Of a stretch of DNA of 64,000 nucleotides, positions 24,870 through 33,385 are shown piece after piece; positions within the stretch are counted from its first letter, which is position 1; every line of letters begins with the position of its first letter. The stretch spans positions 930,001 to 994,000 of the forward strand of contig NZ_JAJFAX010000001.1 in the NCBI RefSeq assembly GCF_019710475.1, in the 5' to 3' direction. Below the pieces are notes generated by a model. That model searched no databases. It was not told the origin of the DNA and saw only the letters and a program-made list of their open reading frames with translations. This DNA is from Glycomyces sp. TRM65418 (GTDB lineage Bacteria > Actinomycetota > Actinomycetes > Mycobacteriales > Micromonosporaceae). The translations under genes and the position numbers were made by a program.

Positions 24870-27335
24870 ATGAGCGCATGGACCTTGCCGGCCGACCGAC
24901 CCGAGTACGACGAGGCCGTGGAGGCCGCGCTCGGCAGGCTCAGCCTCGAGACCAAGGCCGACCTGCTCGCCGGCATCGACATGTGGCGGACCCTCGCGGT
25001 CCCCGAGGCCGGCCTGCGCTCGATGACCGTCTCCGACGGCCCCATCGGCGTCCGCGGCCGCTTCTGGACCGCCGCCGACCCGTCCCTCGCGCTGCCGAGC
25101 CCGACCGCGCAGGCCGCCTCGTGGGACCCGGTCCTGGTGCGGCGCATCGGGAACCTGCTCGCGGACGAGGCCCGCCGCAAGGACGTCGACGTCCTCCTCG
25201 CGCCCACCGTCAACCTGCACCGCTCCCCGCTCGGCGGCCGGCACTTCGAGGCGTTCAGCGAGGACCCGTACCTGACCGGGCGCATCGCCCAGGCCTACGT
25301 CGCCGGAGTCCAGGAACGCGGCGTCGCCACCACCATGAAGCACTACGTGGGCAACGACGCCGAGACCGACCGGTTCACCGTCGACAACGTCATCGGCGAA
25401 CGGGCCCTGCGGGAGCTGTACCTGCGGCCCTTCGAGATGATCACCGCCGCCGCGCGCCCGTGGGGCGTCATGACCGCCTACAACGCCGTCAACGGCCGCA
25501 CCATGACCGCCCACCGGGAGCTCATGTCGATCCTGCGCGACGAGTTCGGCTTCGACGGCTTCAACGTCTCCGACTGGGCCGCCGCCCGCCACACCGTCGA
25601 GGACATCGAGGCCGGGCTCGACCTCGCCATGCCCGGGCCGTACACCGTCTACGGCGGGCACCTCGTCGAAGCGGTCCGCGACGGCCGCGCCGCCGAGTCC
25701 GACGTCGACGACGCGGTGCGCCGCATGCTCAAGCTCGCCGCCCGCGTCGGCGCGCTCGAAGGCGTCGAGGCCGCCGTCGACACCCGGCCGGCGCCGATCG
25801 AACACCCCGAGGCGCTCCTGCGCGAGATCGCCAGGCGCTCCTTCGTCCTCGCCAAGAACGACCCGCCCGCCGGCGACGAGGCGGCGATCCTGCCGCTCCA
25901 CGCCGACGCCGTCCACCGCCTCGCGCTCATCGGCCCGGCCGCGGCCGAGGCCCGCGTCCTCGGGGGCGGCTCCGCCACGGTGTTCCCGAAGCAGGTGGTC
26001 GCCCCGCTCGACGGTCTCCGCGAGGCCCTCGGCGACCGGGTCGCGTACGCGCAGGGCGTGGACCTCTTCGAGCAGATCCTGCCCGCCGCCGCTGGCTTCG
26101 AGCTCACCGTGCGGCCCGTCCGCGTCGACGGCGCGGAACTGCCCGCCGAACCGCTCGCGAACGGCGACGTCAAATGGATGGGCTACCTGCCCGGCGACCT
26201 CGCCCAGGACGACTTCCACCACGCCCTCCTCGAAGGCGTCTTCACCGTGACCGAGACCGGCGAGCACGTCTTCGGCACCCGGGGGCTCGGCCACCACAGG
26301 CTCGTCGTCGGCGACGAGGTCCTCTTCGAAGGCGACCAGCCCGTCGCCGGCGACGACCCGTTCGAGGCCTTCTTCGGCCCGGGCGTCGAGCAGGCCCGGG
26401 TCCACCTCGAAGCCGGGCAGCGGGTCCCGGTCCGCCTGGAGTACGCGCCGTCGGCCTTCCCGCCCGGCTTCCCGCCGTCGGTCCTGTTCGGCCTCATGCA
26501 CACCGCCCCGCGCCCCGACGAGGACCGGCTCATCGCCGAAGCGGTCGAAGCGGCCCGCGCCGCCGAAGTCGCCGTCGTCGTGGTCTCCACGACCGACCTC
26601 ACCGAATCCGAGGGCTTCGACCGCCGCGACCTGCGCCTGCCCGGGCGCCAGGACGAACTCGTCGCGGCGGTCGCCGCGGCGAACCCGAACACGATCGTCG
26701 TCGTCAACACCGGCTCGCCGGTCGAGATGCCGTGGGCCGACGACGTGGCCGCGATCCTCCTGACCTGGTTCCCCGGCCAAGAGGGCGGGCACGCGCTCGC
26801 CGACGTCCTCTTGGGCGCGGAGCCGGGCGGCCGCCTGACGACGACGTGGCCGAAGCGCCTCGACGACGCGCCGGTGGTCCAGGTCGCCCCGAACGAGCGG
26901 GGCGAACTCCACTACGAGGAAGGCGTCTTCATCGGCTACCGGGCCTGGGAGCGCCACGACGCCGAACCGGCCTACTGGTTCGGCCACGGCCTGTCGTACA
27001 CCGACTGGGAGTACGTGAGTCTCACGGCCGAAGCGGACTCGGTCCGCGTCCGAGTCCGCAACCGGGGCGCCCGGGCCGGTCGCGAGGTGGTCCAGGTCTA
27101 CCTGTCCCCCGAGCAGCCGGACGTCGACATGGAGCGGCACCGCCTGGCGGGGTTCGCGTCGGTCGGCGCCGAACCGGGCGAGACCGTGGACGTGGTCGTC
27201 CCGCTCGAAGCGCGCTCGTTCCAGGTCTGGGACGAGGAACGCCGCGCCTGGGCCGCGGTGTCCGGGACCTGGACGGTGGCGGCGGGCCGGAGCGTGGGCG
27301 ACCTGCGGCTCGAAGCCGACGTCAAGCGGGCATAG
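24870..27335 (+). CDS. GH3 family beta-glucosidase with PA14-like insert
   Basis: An 821-residue glycoside hydrolase of family 3. The N-terminal TIM-barrel carries KHYVGNDAE (Lys157-His158) and nucleophile Asp235 in GFNVSDWA. The second alpha/beta domain is interrupted at about residues 420-545 by a PA14-like module (GVFTVTETGEHVFGTRG, LVVGDEVLFEGD). A fibronectin III-like domain ends the protein (REVVQVYLSPEQPDVDMERH region). No signal peptide is seen, so it is probably cytoplasmic. The ATG follows GAAAGGAAGG. Control by the divergent TetR is likely, which is unusual for a sugar enzyme. Confidence 0.92.
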   Translation: MSAWTLPADRPEYDEAVEAALGRLSLETKADLLAGIDMWRTLAVPEAGLRSMTVSDGPIGVRGRFWTAADPSLALPSPTAQAASWDPVLVRRIGNLLADEARRKDVDVLLAPTVNLHRSPLGGRHFEAFSEDPYLTGRIAQAYVAGVQERGVATTMKHYVGNDAETDRFTVDNVIGERALRELYLRPFEMITAAARPWGVMTAYNAVNGRTMTAHRELMSILRDEFGFDGFNVSDWAAARHTVEDIEAGLDLAMPGPYTVYGGHLVEAVRDGRAAESDVDDAVRRMLKLAARVGALEGVEAAVDTRPAPIEHPEALLREIARRSFVLAKNDPPAGDEAAILPLHADAVHRLALIGPAAAEARVLGGGSATVFPKQVVAPLDGLREALGDRVAYAQGVDLFEQILPAAAGFELTVRPVRVDGAELPAEPLANGDVKWMGYLPGDLAQDDFHHALLEGVFTVTETGEHVFGTRGLGHHRLVVGDEVLFEGDQPVAGDDPFEAFFGPGVEQARVHLEAGQRVPVRLEYAPSAFPPGFPPSVLFGLMHTAPRPDEDRLIAEAVEAARAAEVAVVVVSTTDLTESEGFDRRDLRLPGRQDELVAAVAAANPNTIVVVNTGSPVEMPWADDVAAILLTWFPGQEGGHALADVLLGAEPGGRLTTTWPKRLDDAPVVQVAPNERGELHYEEGVFIGYRAWERHDAEPAYWFGHGLSYTDWEYVSLTAEADSVRVRVRNRGARAGREVVQVYLSPEQPDVDMERHRLAGFASVGAEPGETVDVVVPLEARSFQVWDEERRAWAAVSGTWTVAAGRSVGDLRLEADVKRA

Positions 27336-27338
27336 CGA

Positions 27339-27372
27339 AGCGGCGGGCGGGACCGAAGTCCCGCCCGCCGCT
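27339..27372. terminator. Bidirectional terminator hairpin
   Basis: A 15-bp stem (27339-27353 with 27358-27372, loop CGAA) fills the gap between the convergent GH3 and YtxH-like genes. Confidence 0.8.
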
Positions 27373-27391
27373 CAGTCGTCATCTCAGGGAT

Positions 27392-27724
27392 TCAGAAGCC
27401 TGGCGAGTCCTCGCGGATCGCGCGGTCGTTTCGGGCAGGGGTGGTGACCCCGGCCGAATCCCAGGGCTCGGCCTTCGGGGGCTCGTCGGCGTTCGTCGTG
27501 AAGTTGTCGACGATCTCACCGAATTTGGTGCCCTTGATCTTGTCCTGCGCCGCATCGGCGACCTTGTTCGCCTGGGTGCGAACCGACGTGGCGACGTTCT
27601 GGACCCGATCGTCACCGGTCACGCGTCGCGTGTAATCCACGATCTGGTCGTAGCGTTCACGCCCGGCCTTCGCCCCAAGGACGTAGCCGACTGCGAATCC
27701 GGCTACGAGATACCACTTCCGCAT
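27392..27724 (-). CDS. YtxH-like small membrane protein
   Basis: A 110-residue protein. The N-terminus MRKWYLVAGFAVGYVLGAKA followed by GRERYDQI is the Gly-rich membrane segment plus basic turn seen in YtxH-domain proteins. A helical amphipathic region (VATSVRTQANKVADAAQDKI) and a charged, disordered tail follow. Relatives are often induced by general stress; the molecular role is unknown. The ATG puts the membrane segment at the very N-terminus; longer frames run through the promoter. Confidence 0.78.
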   Translation of the reverse strand: MRKWYLVAGFAVGYVLGAKAGRERYDQIVDYTRRVTGDDRVQNVATSVRTQANKVADAAQDKIKGTKFGEIVDNFTTNADEPPKAEPWDSAGVTTPARNDRAIREDSPGF

Positions 27725-28030
27725 ACTTGCCTCCCCCGGCCGACCCAAGGGCCGAACAGTGCTCGGTTGTTCCTGCTCTGAAGTTAGGGTGCAGCGCCGC
27801 ACCTCGCGGCCATTCTGCCCCATACGGGGATGCCCCGGCGGCGCATGACGGAAACGCGTCCGAAGAAACCGCTCCTCGCCGAGGGAGCGACACCGCCGGG
27901 ATCCGACCGTCAGGAGCCTCCGGTCCGCCCCGAACGGGGCCCACGCCACAGCCACCCCGGTGGCACCCGCCTCCCCCGGTCCTGTACGCTCATATCCGGT
28001 TCGCACGGTGGAAGCCGAGCTAGAACCCCT
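27725..28030. other. Divergent intergenic region, YtxH-like gene and tRNA-Asn
   Basis: 306 bases with no supported gene. It must contain the minus-strand promoter of the YtxH-like gene and the plus-strand tRNA promoter (TACGCT and CATATCC motifs near 27982-27996 are weak -10 candidates). I see no further structure. Confidence 0.45.
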
Positions 28031-28106
28031 TCCCCAATAGCTCAATTGGCAGAGCAGCCGACTGTTAATCGGCAGGTTCTTGGTTCGAGTCCAAGTTGGG
28101 GAGCCA
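28031..28106 (+). tRNA. tRNA-Asn (GTT)
   Basis: A complete cloverleaf: acceptor TCCCCAA with TTGGGGA, D-arm GCTC/GAGC, anticodon loop CTGTTAA with GTT, T-arm with TTCGAGT, discriminator G, and CCA encoded at 28104-28106. It stands alone and is followed by a rho-independent terminator. Confidence 0.97.
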
Positions 28107-28124
28107 CTTTGAGACAGTGGAATC

Positions 28125-28160
28125 GGCCCGGACGGTGAAAGCCGTCCGGGCCTCTTCTGT
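28125..28160 (+). terminator. Rho-independent terminator of tRNA-Asn
   Basis: An 11-bp stem (28125-28135 with 28142-28152, loop TGAAAG) followed by TCTTCTGTT lies 19 bases after the tRNA. Confidence 0.85.
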
Positions 28161-28282
28161 TCCTGGCCGCCCCCGGCACGCACGGCGCCGACTGCACCGC
28201 TGTGCAGAGCGGTCGCCTTGCGACCGCGGGATCGGCACAGTCCTCGGTCCGGGCCTCTCCGGGGGTCCGCTCCTCCTTCGGC

Positions 28283-29686
28283 TCAGAGGGGTTCGATGCC
28301 CTCCAAGGTCGGCACGACGGGTCGGATGGTGCCGTCGGCGTTGAAGTGGAGGCGGTCGATCATGGTCTCGCGGTGGGTCCCGTCGCCGTTCGGGATCGCG
28401 AACCGGTGATAGGCGATGTACCACTGGTCGGTGCCGGGGACCTGGACCACCGAGTGGTGCCCGGTGCCCTTGATGCCCTGGCTCAGGTCCTTCTGGAGGA
28501 TGACGCCGACACGGCTGCTCCATGGCCCGGTCGGCGAGGAGCCGGTGGCGTAGGCGACCCGGTAGTCCTCGGAGCGGGTGTCGTTCTCCGACCACATGAA
28601 GTAGTAGGCGCCGCCGCGCTCGACGACGAAGGTGCCCTCGTTGTAGTTCGCGGGCTGGTAGGTGCGCACCTGCGAGGCGTTGAACGAGACCATGTCGGTG
28701 TTCAGCGGCACCTGGTGCGAGGAGCCCTGGCCCCAGTACAGGTAGGACCGGCCGTCGGCATCGGTGAACACGGCCGGGTCGATCATCTGGCCCGCGTAGG
28801 TCCCGGCGGACACGAGGGGCCGGCCCAGGGCGTCCCTGAACGGGCCGGTCGGGGAGTCGGCCACGGCCACGCCCAAGTGCTTGCGGGTGTCGCCGCCGGC
28901 CTTCCCGGCGGAGAAGTAGAAGTAGTACTCGCCGTTCCGCTCGGCGATGCCCGGAGCCCAGGCCGAGTTGTCCGCCCATGCGATGTCCGCGGCGACGTCC
29001 AGGATCACGCCGTGGTCGGTCCAGTGCACCAGGTCCTTCGAGGAGAAGGCGCGGAACCGGGTGCCGGACCAGCCCGCGAAGCCGTCCGTGGTCGCATAGA
29101 GGTAGTAGGTGTCGCCGAACCGCACGATGTTCGGGTCCGCGAACAGCCCCGGGATCGCGGGATTGGAGACCAGGTCGAGCTCCCACTGCTGGTCGGTCCC
29201 GGTGCCGCAGTCCCGCTGCTGCAGCCTGGCCCCGTTCGCGGTCGAGGCGCTCGCCACTTCCAGGCACTTGCCCGAATGGCGCGCCGTCAGGCGCGTGTGC
29301 CCGGTGCCGGTGAGCTCGATCCGCCACTGCTGGTTGGTGCCGCTCGAGCACGGCCATTGGATCACCTTGGCGCCGTTGGCCGTCGACGCGCCGTCGACGT
29401 CGAGGCACTGGTCGGAGTGGCGGGCGGCGAGCTGCACGTAGCCGTTGCCGAGGTCGCGGATGCGCCACAACTGGTTCAGGCCGCCGTTGCAGGTGTACTG
29501 GCCGACCTCGGCCGCATTGGCCGTCGAGGCGCTGACGACGTCGGCGCACTTGCCCGAATGCCGGGCGATCAGATTGACCGAGCTCCCGTCGGTCAGATGG
29601 TGGGCGGCCGACGCCGGGGCGGCGCCGACCAGGAGCAGGACGGCGGCCAGTGCCGCCGTCAGCGCCACCGAGATCGTTCGTCGCAT
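28283..29686 (-). CDS. Secreted GH43 family glycosidase with N-terminal ricin-type lectin domain
   Basis: A 467-residue exported enzyme. A signal peptide (residues 1-28, ending ASA-AHH) is followed by a ricin B-type trefoil of three repeats (ARHSGKCADV, ARHSDQCLDV and ARHSGKCLEV, each with a QxW), a carbohydrate-binding module. The five-bladed GH43 catalytic domain starts near residue 178 with base Asp184 (FADPNIV), pKa modulator Asp303 (IDPAVF) and acid Glu350 (NEGTF). GH43 enzymes are mainly arabinofuranosidases, arabinanases or xylosidases. The ATG follows AAGGAGGGATCC. A LacI-type operator overlaps its promoter. Confidence 0.9.
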   Translation of the reverse strand: MRRTISVALTAALAAVLLLVGAAPASAAHHLTDGSSVNLIARHSGKCADVVSASTANAAEVGQYTCNGGLNQLWRIRDLGNGYVQLAARHSDQCLDVDGASTANGAKVIQWPCSSGTNQQWRIELTGTGHTRLTARHSGKCLEVASASTANGARLQQRDCGTGTDQQWELDLVSNPAIPGLFADPNIVRFGDTYYLYATTDGFAGWSGTRFRAFSSKDLVHWTDHGVILDVAADIAWADNSAWAPGIAERNGEYYFYFSAGKAGGDTRKHLGVAVADSPTGPFRDALGRPLVSAGTYAGQMIDPAVFTDADGRSYLYWGQGSSHQVPLNTDMVSFNASQVRTYQPANYNEGTFVVERGGAYYFMWSENDTRSEDYRVAYATGSSPTGPWSSRVGVILQKDLSQGIKGTGHHSVVQVPGTDQWYIAYHRFAIPNGDGTHRETMIDRLHFNADGTIRPVVPTLEGIEPL

Positions 29687-29767
29687 GATGGATCCCTCCT
29701 TGCGGGCGGGCGGCACCCGTCGAAGCCGGGGTTCGCGTTGCGGCGCAACGCCTGTGACGCCTCGTCG

Positions 29768-29797
29768 ATGATATCGATAACACATCTACATAGTCAA
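29768..29797 (-). promoter_or_regulatory. Promoter with LacI-type operator upstream of the GH43 gene
   Basis: On the minus strand TTGACT (29797-29792) and TATCAT (29773-29768) are 18 bases apart. The near-palindrome TGATATCGATAACA (plus strand 29769-29782, one mismatch) covers the -10 side of this promoter, so a repressor bound there would block RNA polymerase. The region is conspicuously AT-rich. No LacI gene is in the window. Confidence 0.55.
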
Positions 29798-29934
29798 GCT
29801 CTTCAATATCTAGGGACAGCGGACCTCCCTGCGATCTCCCGGAGCGGCACTCGTCTTCGGCGCGGGGGCGCATTGTCGCTTGCCGGGCGGCTAGTCCACG
29901 GTTAGGGTCGGGCACTGGATTGGGAAGGGTGATC

Positions 29935-31611
29935 ATGGACGATCCTCGGTTGGCCGCGCTCGCGGAGCGGTACTTCGATCTCCACTTGGCCGACAATCCC
30001 ACGTCGGCCAGTTTCTACGGCATCCCCGGCTACGACGACCGGCTGCCGGACCCGAGCCGGGAAGGCGATCGGATCAGACTCGCGCACCACGCGGAGGTGC
30101 GCGCCGGCCTCGACGCCATCGACGCGGGGAGCCTGCACGGGCAGGACCGGATCACCTACTCGATGCTCGCCCGCCTGGTCGCCGACCAGACCGCGAGTGT
30201 GCACGCGGCGCTCAGTGAAGTCGGGCTCTCCAACACCATCACCGGTCCCGTGTCCACCATGCTGTCCTCGCTCCCCCGCGTCAGCCTCGACTCCGAACAG
30301 CGCAGCCGCGACTACCTGGTCAGGCTCGGATCGCTCGGCGACTACTTCAACGCCGTCCTGGAGCGGTACCGGGAGGCCGGAGCCCAAGGCCGGCACCAGA
30401 CCCGGCACGGGGTCCTGGCCGCCATCGCCCAGATCGACGACTACCTGGCGACCGACGTCGCCACCGATCCGCTGGTCGCGCCGACTCCTACGGGCGTCGA
30501 CAGCGACGCCTGGCGCGCTGCCGCGCAGCGGCTCGTCTCGGAGCGGGTCCGGCCTTCGCTGGACCGGTGGCGGGCCGTGCTGGAGGCCGAGCTCCTCCCC
30601 GTCGCCCGCGGCGACGCCCAGGTCGGGATCTGCCACGTGCCCGGTGGAGAGGTCGGCTACCTCGCGGCTTCCCGGCAGTTCACCACCACCGATATGACGC
30701 CCGAGGAGATCCACCGGATCGGCCTCGAAGAGGTCGAGCGGCTGCGCGCCGAGTTCGCAGCGGTCGGCTCGAAGGCGCTGGGCACCGGCGACGTCGGGGA
30801 GATCATCGACCGCCTCCGCAACGACCGCTCGCTGCGGTACGAGCGCGCCGACGAGATCGTCGCGGACGTCACCGAGGCCCTCCACCGGGCCGAAGCGGCG
30901 CTCCCGCAGGCGTTCCTCGACTACGAGTTCGCCCCCTGCGAGATCCGGGTCATCCCCGAGGCCTCGGCCAAAGGCTCGGTCCTGGGCTACTACACCGTCC
31001 CCGCCGAGGACGGGTCCCGGCCGGGAGCGCACTGGGTCAACACCTACGACCCCGCGAGCCGGGCCCGGTTCGAGTACGAGGCGCTCGCCTTCCACGAGAG
31101 CGTTCCCGGGCACCACCTGCAGTTCGCCCTCGGACAGACCCTCACCGGGCTCCCGCGGTTCCGCCAGTTCGCGTACGTGACGGCCTTCGGCGAGGGCTGG
31201 GGGCTCTACGCCGAGCGCCTGAGCGACGAGATCGGGCTCTACAGCGGCGATCTCGCGCGCCTCGGCATGATCTCGTTCGACGCCTGGCGCGCCTGCCGAC
31301 TCGTCGTCGACACGGGCGTGCACGCCTTCGGATGGTCGCGCGAGCGCGCGATCCAGTACATGCGCGACCACACCGCACTGTCCGAGGTGAACATCGCCAA
31401 CGAGGTCGACCGGTATATCTCCTGGCCCGGGCAGGCGCTCGCGTACATGATCGGCCGCAGGCACATCGAGTCGCTGCGGACGCGGGCCGAGCGGCGGCTC
31501 GGCGACGCCTTCGACCTGCGGCGCTTCCACGACCGGATCCTCACCAACGGCTCGATCCCGCTCGAGACCATGACCGAGGTCGTCGAGGCCTGGATCGCCG
31601 AGGCCGACTGA
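29935..31611 (+). CDS. DUF885 family protein (putative metallohydrolase)
   Basis: A 558-residue mostly helical protein of the DUF885 family. The diagnostic motif FHESVPGHHLQF (near residue 385) resembles a zinc-peptidase HExxx(G)HH site, and GEGWGLYAERL follows, with a second conserved acidic group. No signal peptide is present. The family is predicted to contain metal-dependent peptidases, but few members are characterised. The ATG is chosen because GGAAGGGT lies six bases upstream; a TTG at 29920 would add five residues. Confidence 0.85.
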   Translation: MDDPRLAALAERYFDLHLADNPTSASFYGIPGYDDRLPDPSREGDRIRLAHHAEVRAGLDAIDAGSLHGQDRITYSMLARLVADQTASVHAALSEVGLSNTITGPVSTMLSSLPRVSLDSEQRSRDYLVRLGSLGDYFNAVLERYREAGAQGRHQTRHGVLAAIAQIDDYLATDVATDPLVAPTPTGVDSDAWRAAAQRLVSERVRPSLDRWRAVLEAELLPVARGDAQVGICHVPGGEVGYLAASRQFTTTDMTPEEIHRIGLEEVERLRAEFAAVGSKALGTGDVGEIIDRLRNDRSLRYERADEIVADVTEALHRAEAALPQAFLDYEFAPCEIRVIPEASAKGSVLGYYTVPAEDGSRPGAHWVNTYDPASRARFEYEALAFHESVPGHHLQFALGQTLTGLPRFRQFAYVTAFGEGWGLYAERLSDEIGLYSGDLARLGMISFDAWRACRLVVDTGVHAFGWSRERAIQYMRDHTALSEVNIANEVDRYISWPGQALAYMIGRRHIESLRTRAERRLGDAFDLRRFHDRILTNGSIPLETMTEVVEAWIAEAD

Positions 31612-31794
31612 CGCCCGTTCGTCGCTGCAGCACCGACGCCAGGTCGATCGGGCCGAGGCCGCGGGCCCCGGCGCGCCAGGAGATATTTACCGAGACCAAT
31701 ACGACCGAAATAGCGACAAGCCATGTGACTGATGCCACCGTTCGAGTGCGGCCGCACGACGGCCGATGGAACTCGAGGTTGCAAAGGAGCAATC

Positions 31795-33357
31795 ATGGCC
31801 CTCGCATCGCCCCTCGCCGAGGAGCAGCACCCCTCGGCCGGACCCCCGCCCGAAACCGACGAGGAACGCCCGCCCACCGCCCGGGTCTGGACCGGCCGCG
31901 TCCTCGGCCCGGTCCTCGCGCTCGTCGCCTACTTCGCGATCCCCGCCGACCAGGCCCTCACCGAGCCCGGCCGCATCACCGCGGCCGTCGCCCTCCTCAT
32001 GGTCGTGTGGTGGATGACCGAGGCGATCCCCTTGTCCGCCACGGCCCTGATCCCGATCGTCGCACTGCCGCTGCTGGGCATCATGGACGCCGAGACGGCC
32101 GCGGCCCCCTACGCCTCGCCCACGGTGTTCCTGTTCATGGGCGGCTTCGTCATCGCCCTCGCCATGCAGAAGCACCACCTCCACATGCGCATCGCGCTGG
32201 TGACGATGCGACTGGTCGGCACCCACCCGCGCCGGCTGGTCCTCGGCATGATGACCGCCACCGCGTTCCTCAGCATGTGGGTCTCCAACACGGCCACCAC
32301 GATGATGATGCTGCCGATCGGCCTGAGCGTCCTCGCCATGGCCTCCAAGGGCGTCGACGGCGACGAGCAGAACGCCGCCGCGGCCAAGAGCTTCGGCACG
32401 CTGCTCATGCTCGCCATCGCGTTCGCGGCCACCATCGGCGGCCTCGCCACCCTCATCGGCAGCCCGCCCAACCTGATCCTCGCCGGCTTCGCCGAGCAGG
32501 AGTACGGCATCGCGATCAACTTCGTCGACTGGATGATCGTCGGCGTCCCGCTCGCGGCGGTGTTCCTGTTCATCACCTGGCTGCTGCTGACCCGCGTGTG
32601 CTTCCCGGTCAAGATCGACCGGATCGCCGGAGGCCGCGCCGTCATCACCGACCGGCTCAAGTCGCTCGGCCGCATGTCCCGCGGCGAGTGGATCGTCGGC
32701 GCGGTCTTCGCCGCCACGGCGACCCTGTGGGTCGGCCACACCTTCGTCGCCGAATCCGAGGCGATCGTCTCGGCGCTGCCGTTCGTGGCCCGCATCGACG
32801 ACGCCTCGATCGCGATCCTCGCCGCGGTCGCGCTGTTCCTCATCCCCGTGGACGCCAAGCGGCTCGAGTTCGCGATCGACTGGAAGACCGTCCAGAACGG
32901 CATCCCGTGGGGCGTCCTGCTGCTGTTCGGCGGCGGCCTCTCGCTCGCCGCCGCCGTCAAGGAGACCGGCCTGAGCGAGTACATCGGCACCCGCGTCGAA
33001 GGGCTCGGCGTGCTGCCGACGATCCTCATCGTCGCGGGCGTGTGCGCGATCGTGCTGCTGCTGACCGAGCTGACGAGCAACACCGCCACCGCCGCGACGT
33101 TCCTGCCGGTCCTCGCCGGGGTCGCCATCGGCATCGGGGTCGACCCGTTCCTGCTGCTCGTCCCGGCCGCCCTGGCCGCCACGTGCTCGTTCATGCTCCC
33201 GGTCGGCACCCCGCCGAACGCGATCGTGTTCGCCACGGGCCAGATCTCGATCGGCCAGATGGCCCGGACCGGCCTGTGGCTCAACCTCATCGGGATCGTG
33301 CTGATCACCGCGGCCGTCTACCTCATCGGCGTCCCGGTCCTCGGCATCGAGCGCTAG
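31795..33357 (+). CDS. SLC13/DASS family carboxylate transporter
   Basis: A 520-residue membrane carrier with about 11-12 spans. Both DASS signature repeats are visible: VSNTATTMMML with IGSPPNLILA in the first half and TSNTATAATFLP with VGTPPNAIVFA in the second. These SNT and PPN motifs bind sodium and dicarboxylate in VcINDY-type proteins. The substrate is probably a C4-dicarboxylate or citrate. AAAGGAG precedes the ATG. The two-component system begins 28 bases downstream, so the three genes probably form one unit. Confidence 0.9.
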   Translation: MALASPLAEEQHPSAGPPPETDEERPPTARVWTGRVLGPVLALVAYFAIPADQALTEPGRITAAVALLMVVWWMTEAIPLSATALIPIVALPLLGIMDAETAAAPYASPTVFLFMGGFVIALAMQKHHLHMRIALVTMRLVGTHPRRLVLGMMTATAFLSMWVSNTATTMMMLPIGLSVLAMASKGVDGDEQNAAAAKSFGTLLMLAIAFAATIGGLATLIGSPPNLILAGFAEQEYGIAINFVDWMIVGVPLAAVFLFITWLLLTRVCFPVKIDRIAGGRAVITDRLKSLGRMSRGEWIVGAVFAATATLWVGHTFVAESEAIVSALPFVARIDDASIAILAAVALFLIPVDAKRLEFAIDWKTVQNGIPWGVLLLFGGGLSLAAAVKETGLSEYIGTRVEGLGVLPTILIVAGVCAIVLLLTELTSNTATAATFLPVLAGVAIGIGVDPFLLLVPAALAATCSFMLPVGTPPNAIVFATGQISIGQMARTGLWLNLIGIVLITAAVYLIGVPVLGIER

Positions 33358-33385
33358 TCCCGTCCCGGGCTGCGAGAATACCGCG

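Noticed and set aside
24678-27140. Large minus-strand frame upstream of the TetR start, antisense to the GH3 gene
   Set aside because: Composition is that of a complementary frame of a GC-biased gene; TetR proteins start at about 24677 and no domain is visible in the extension.
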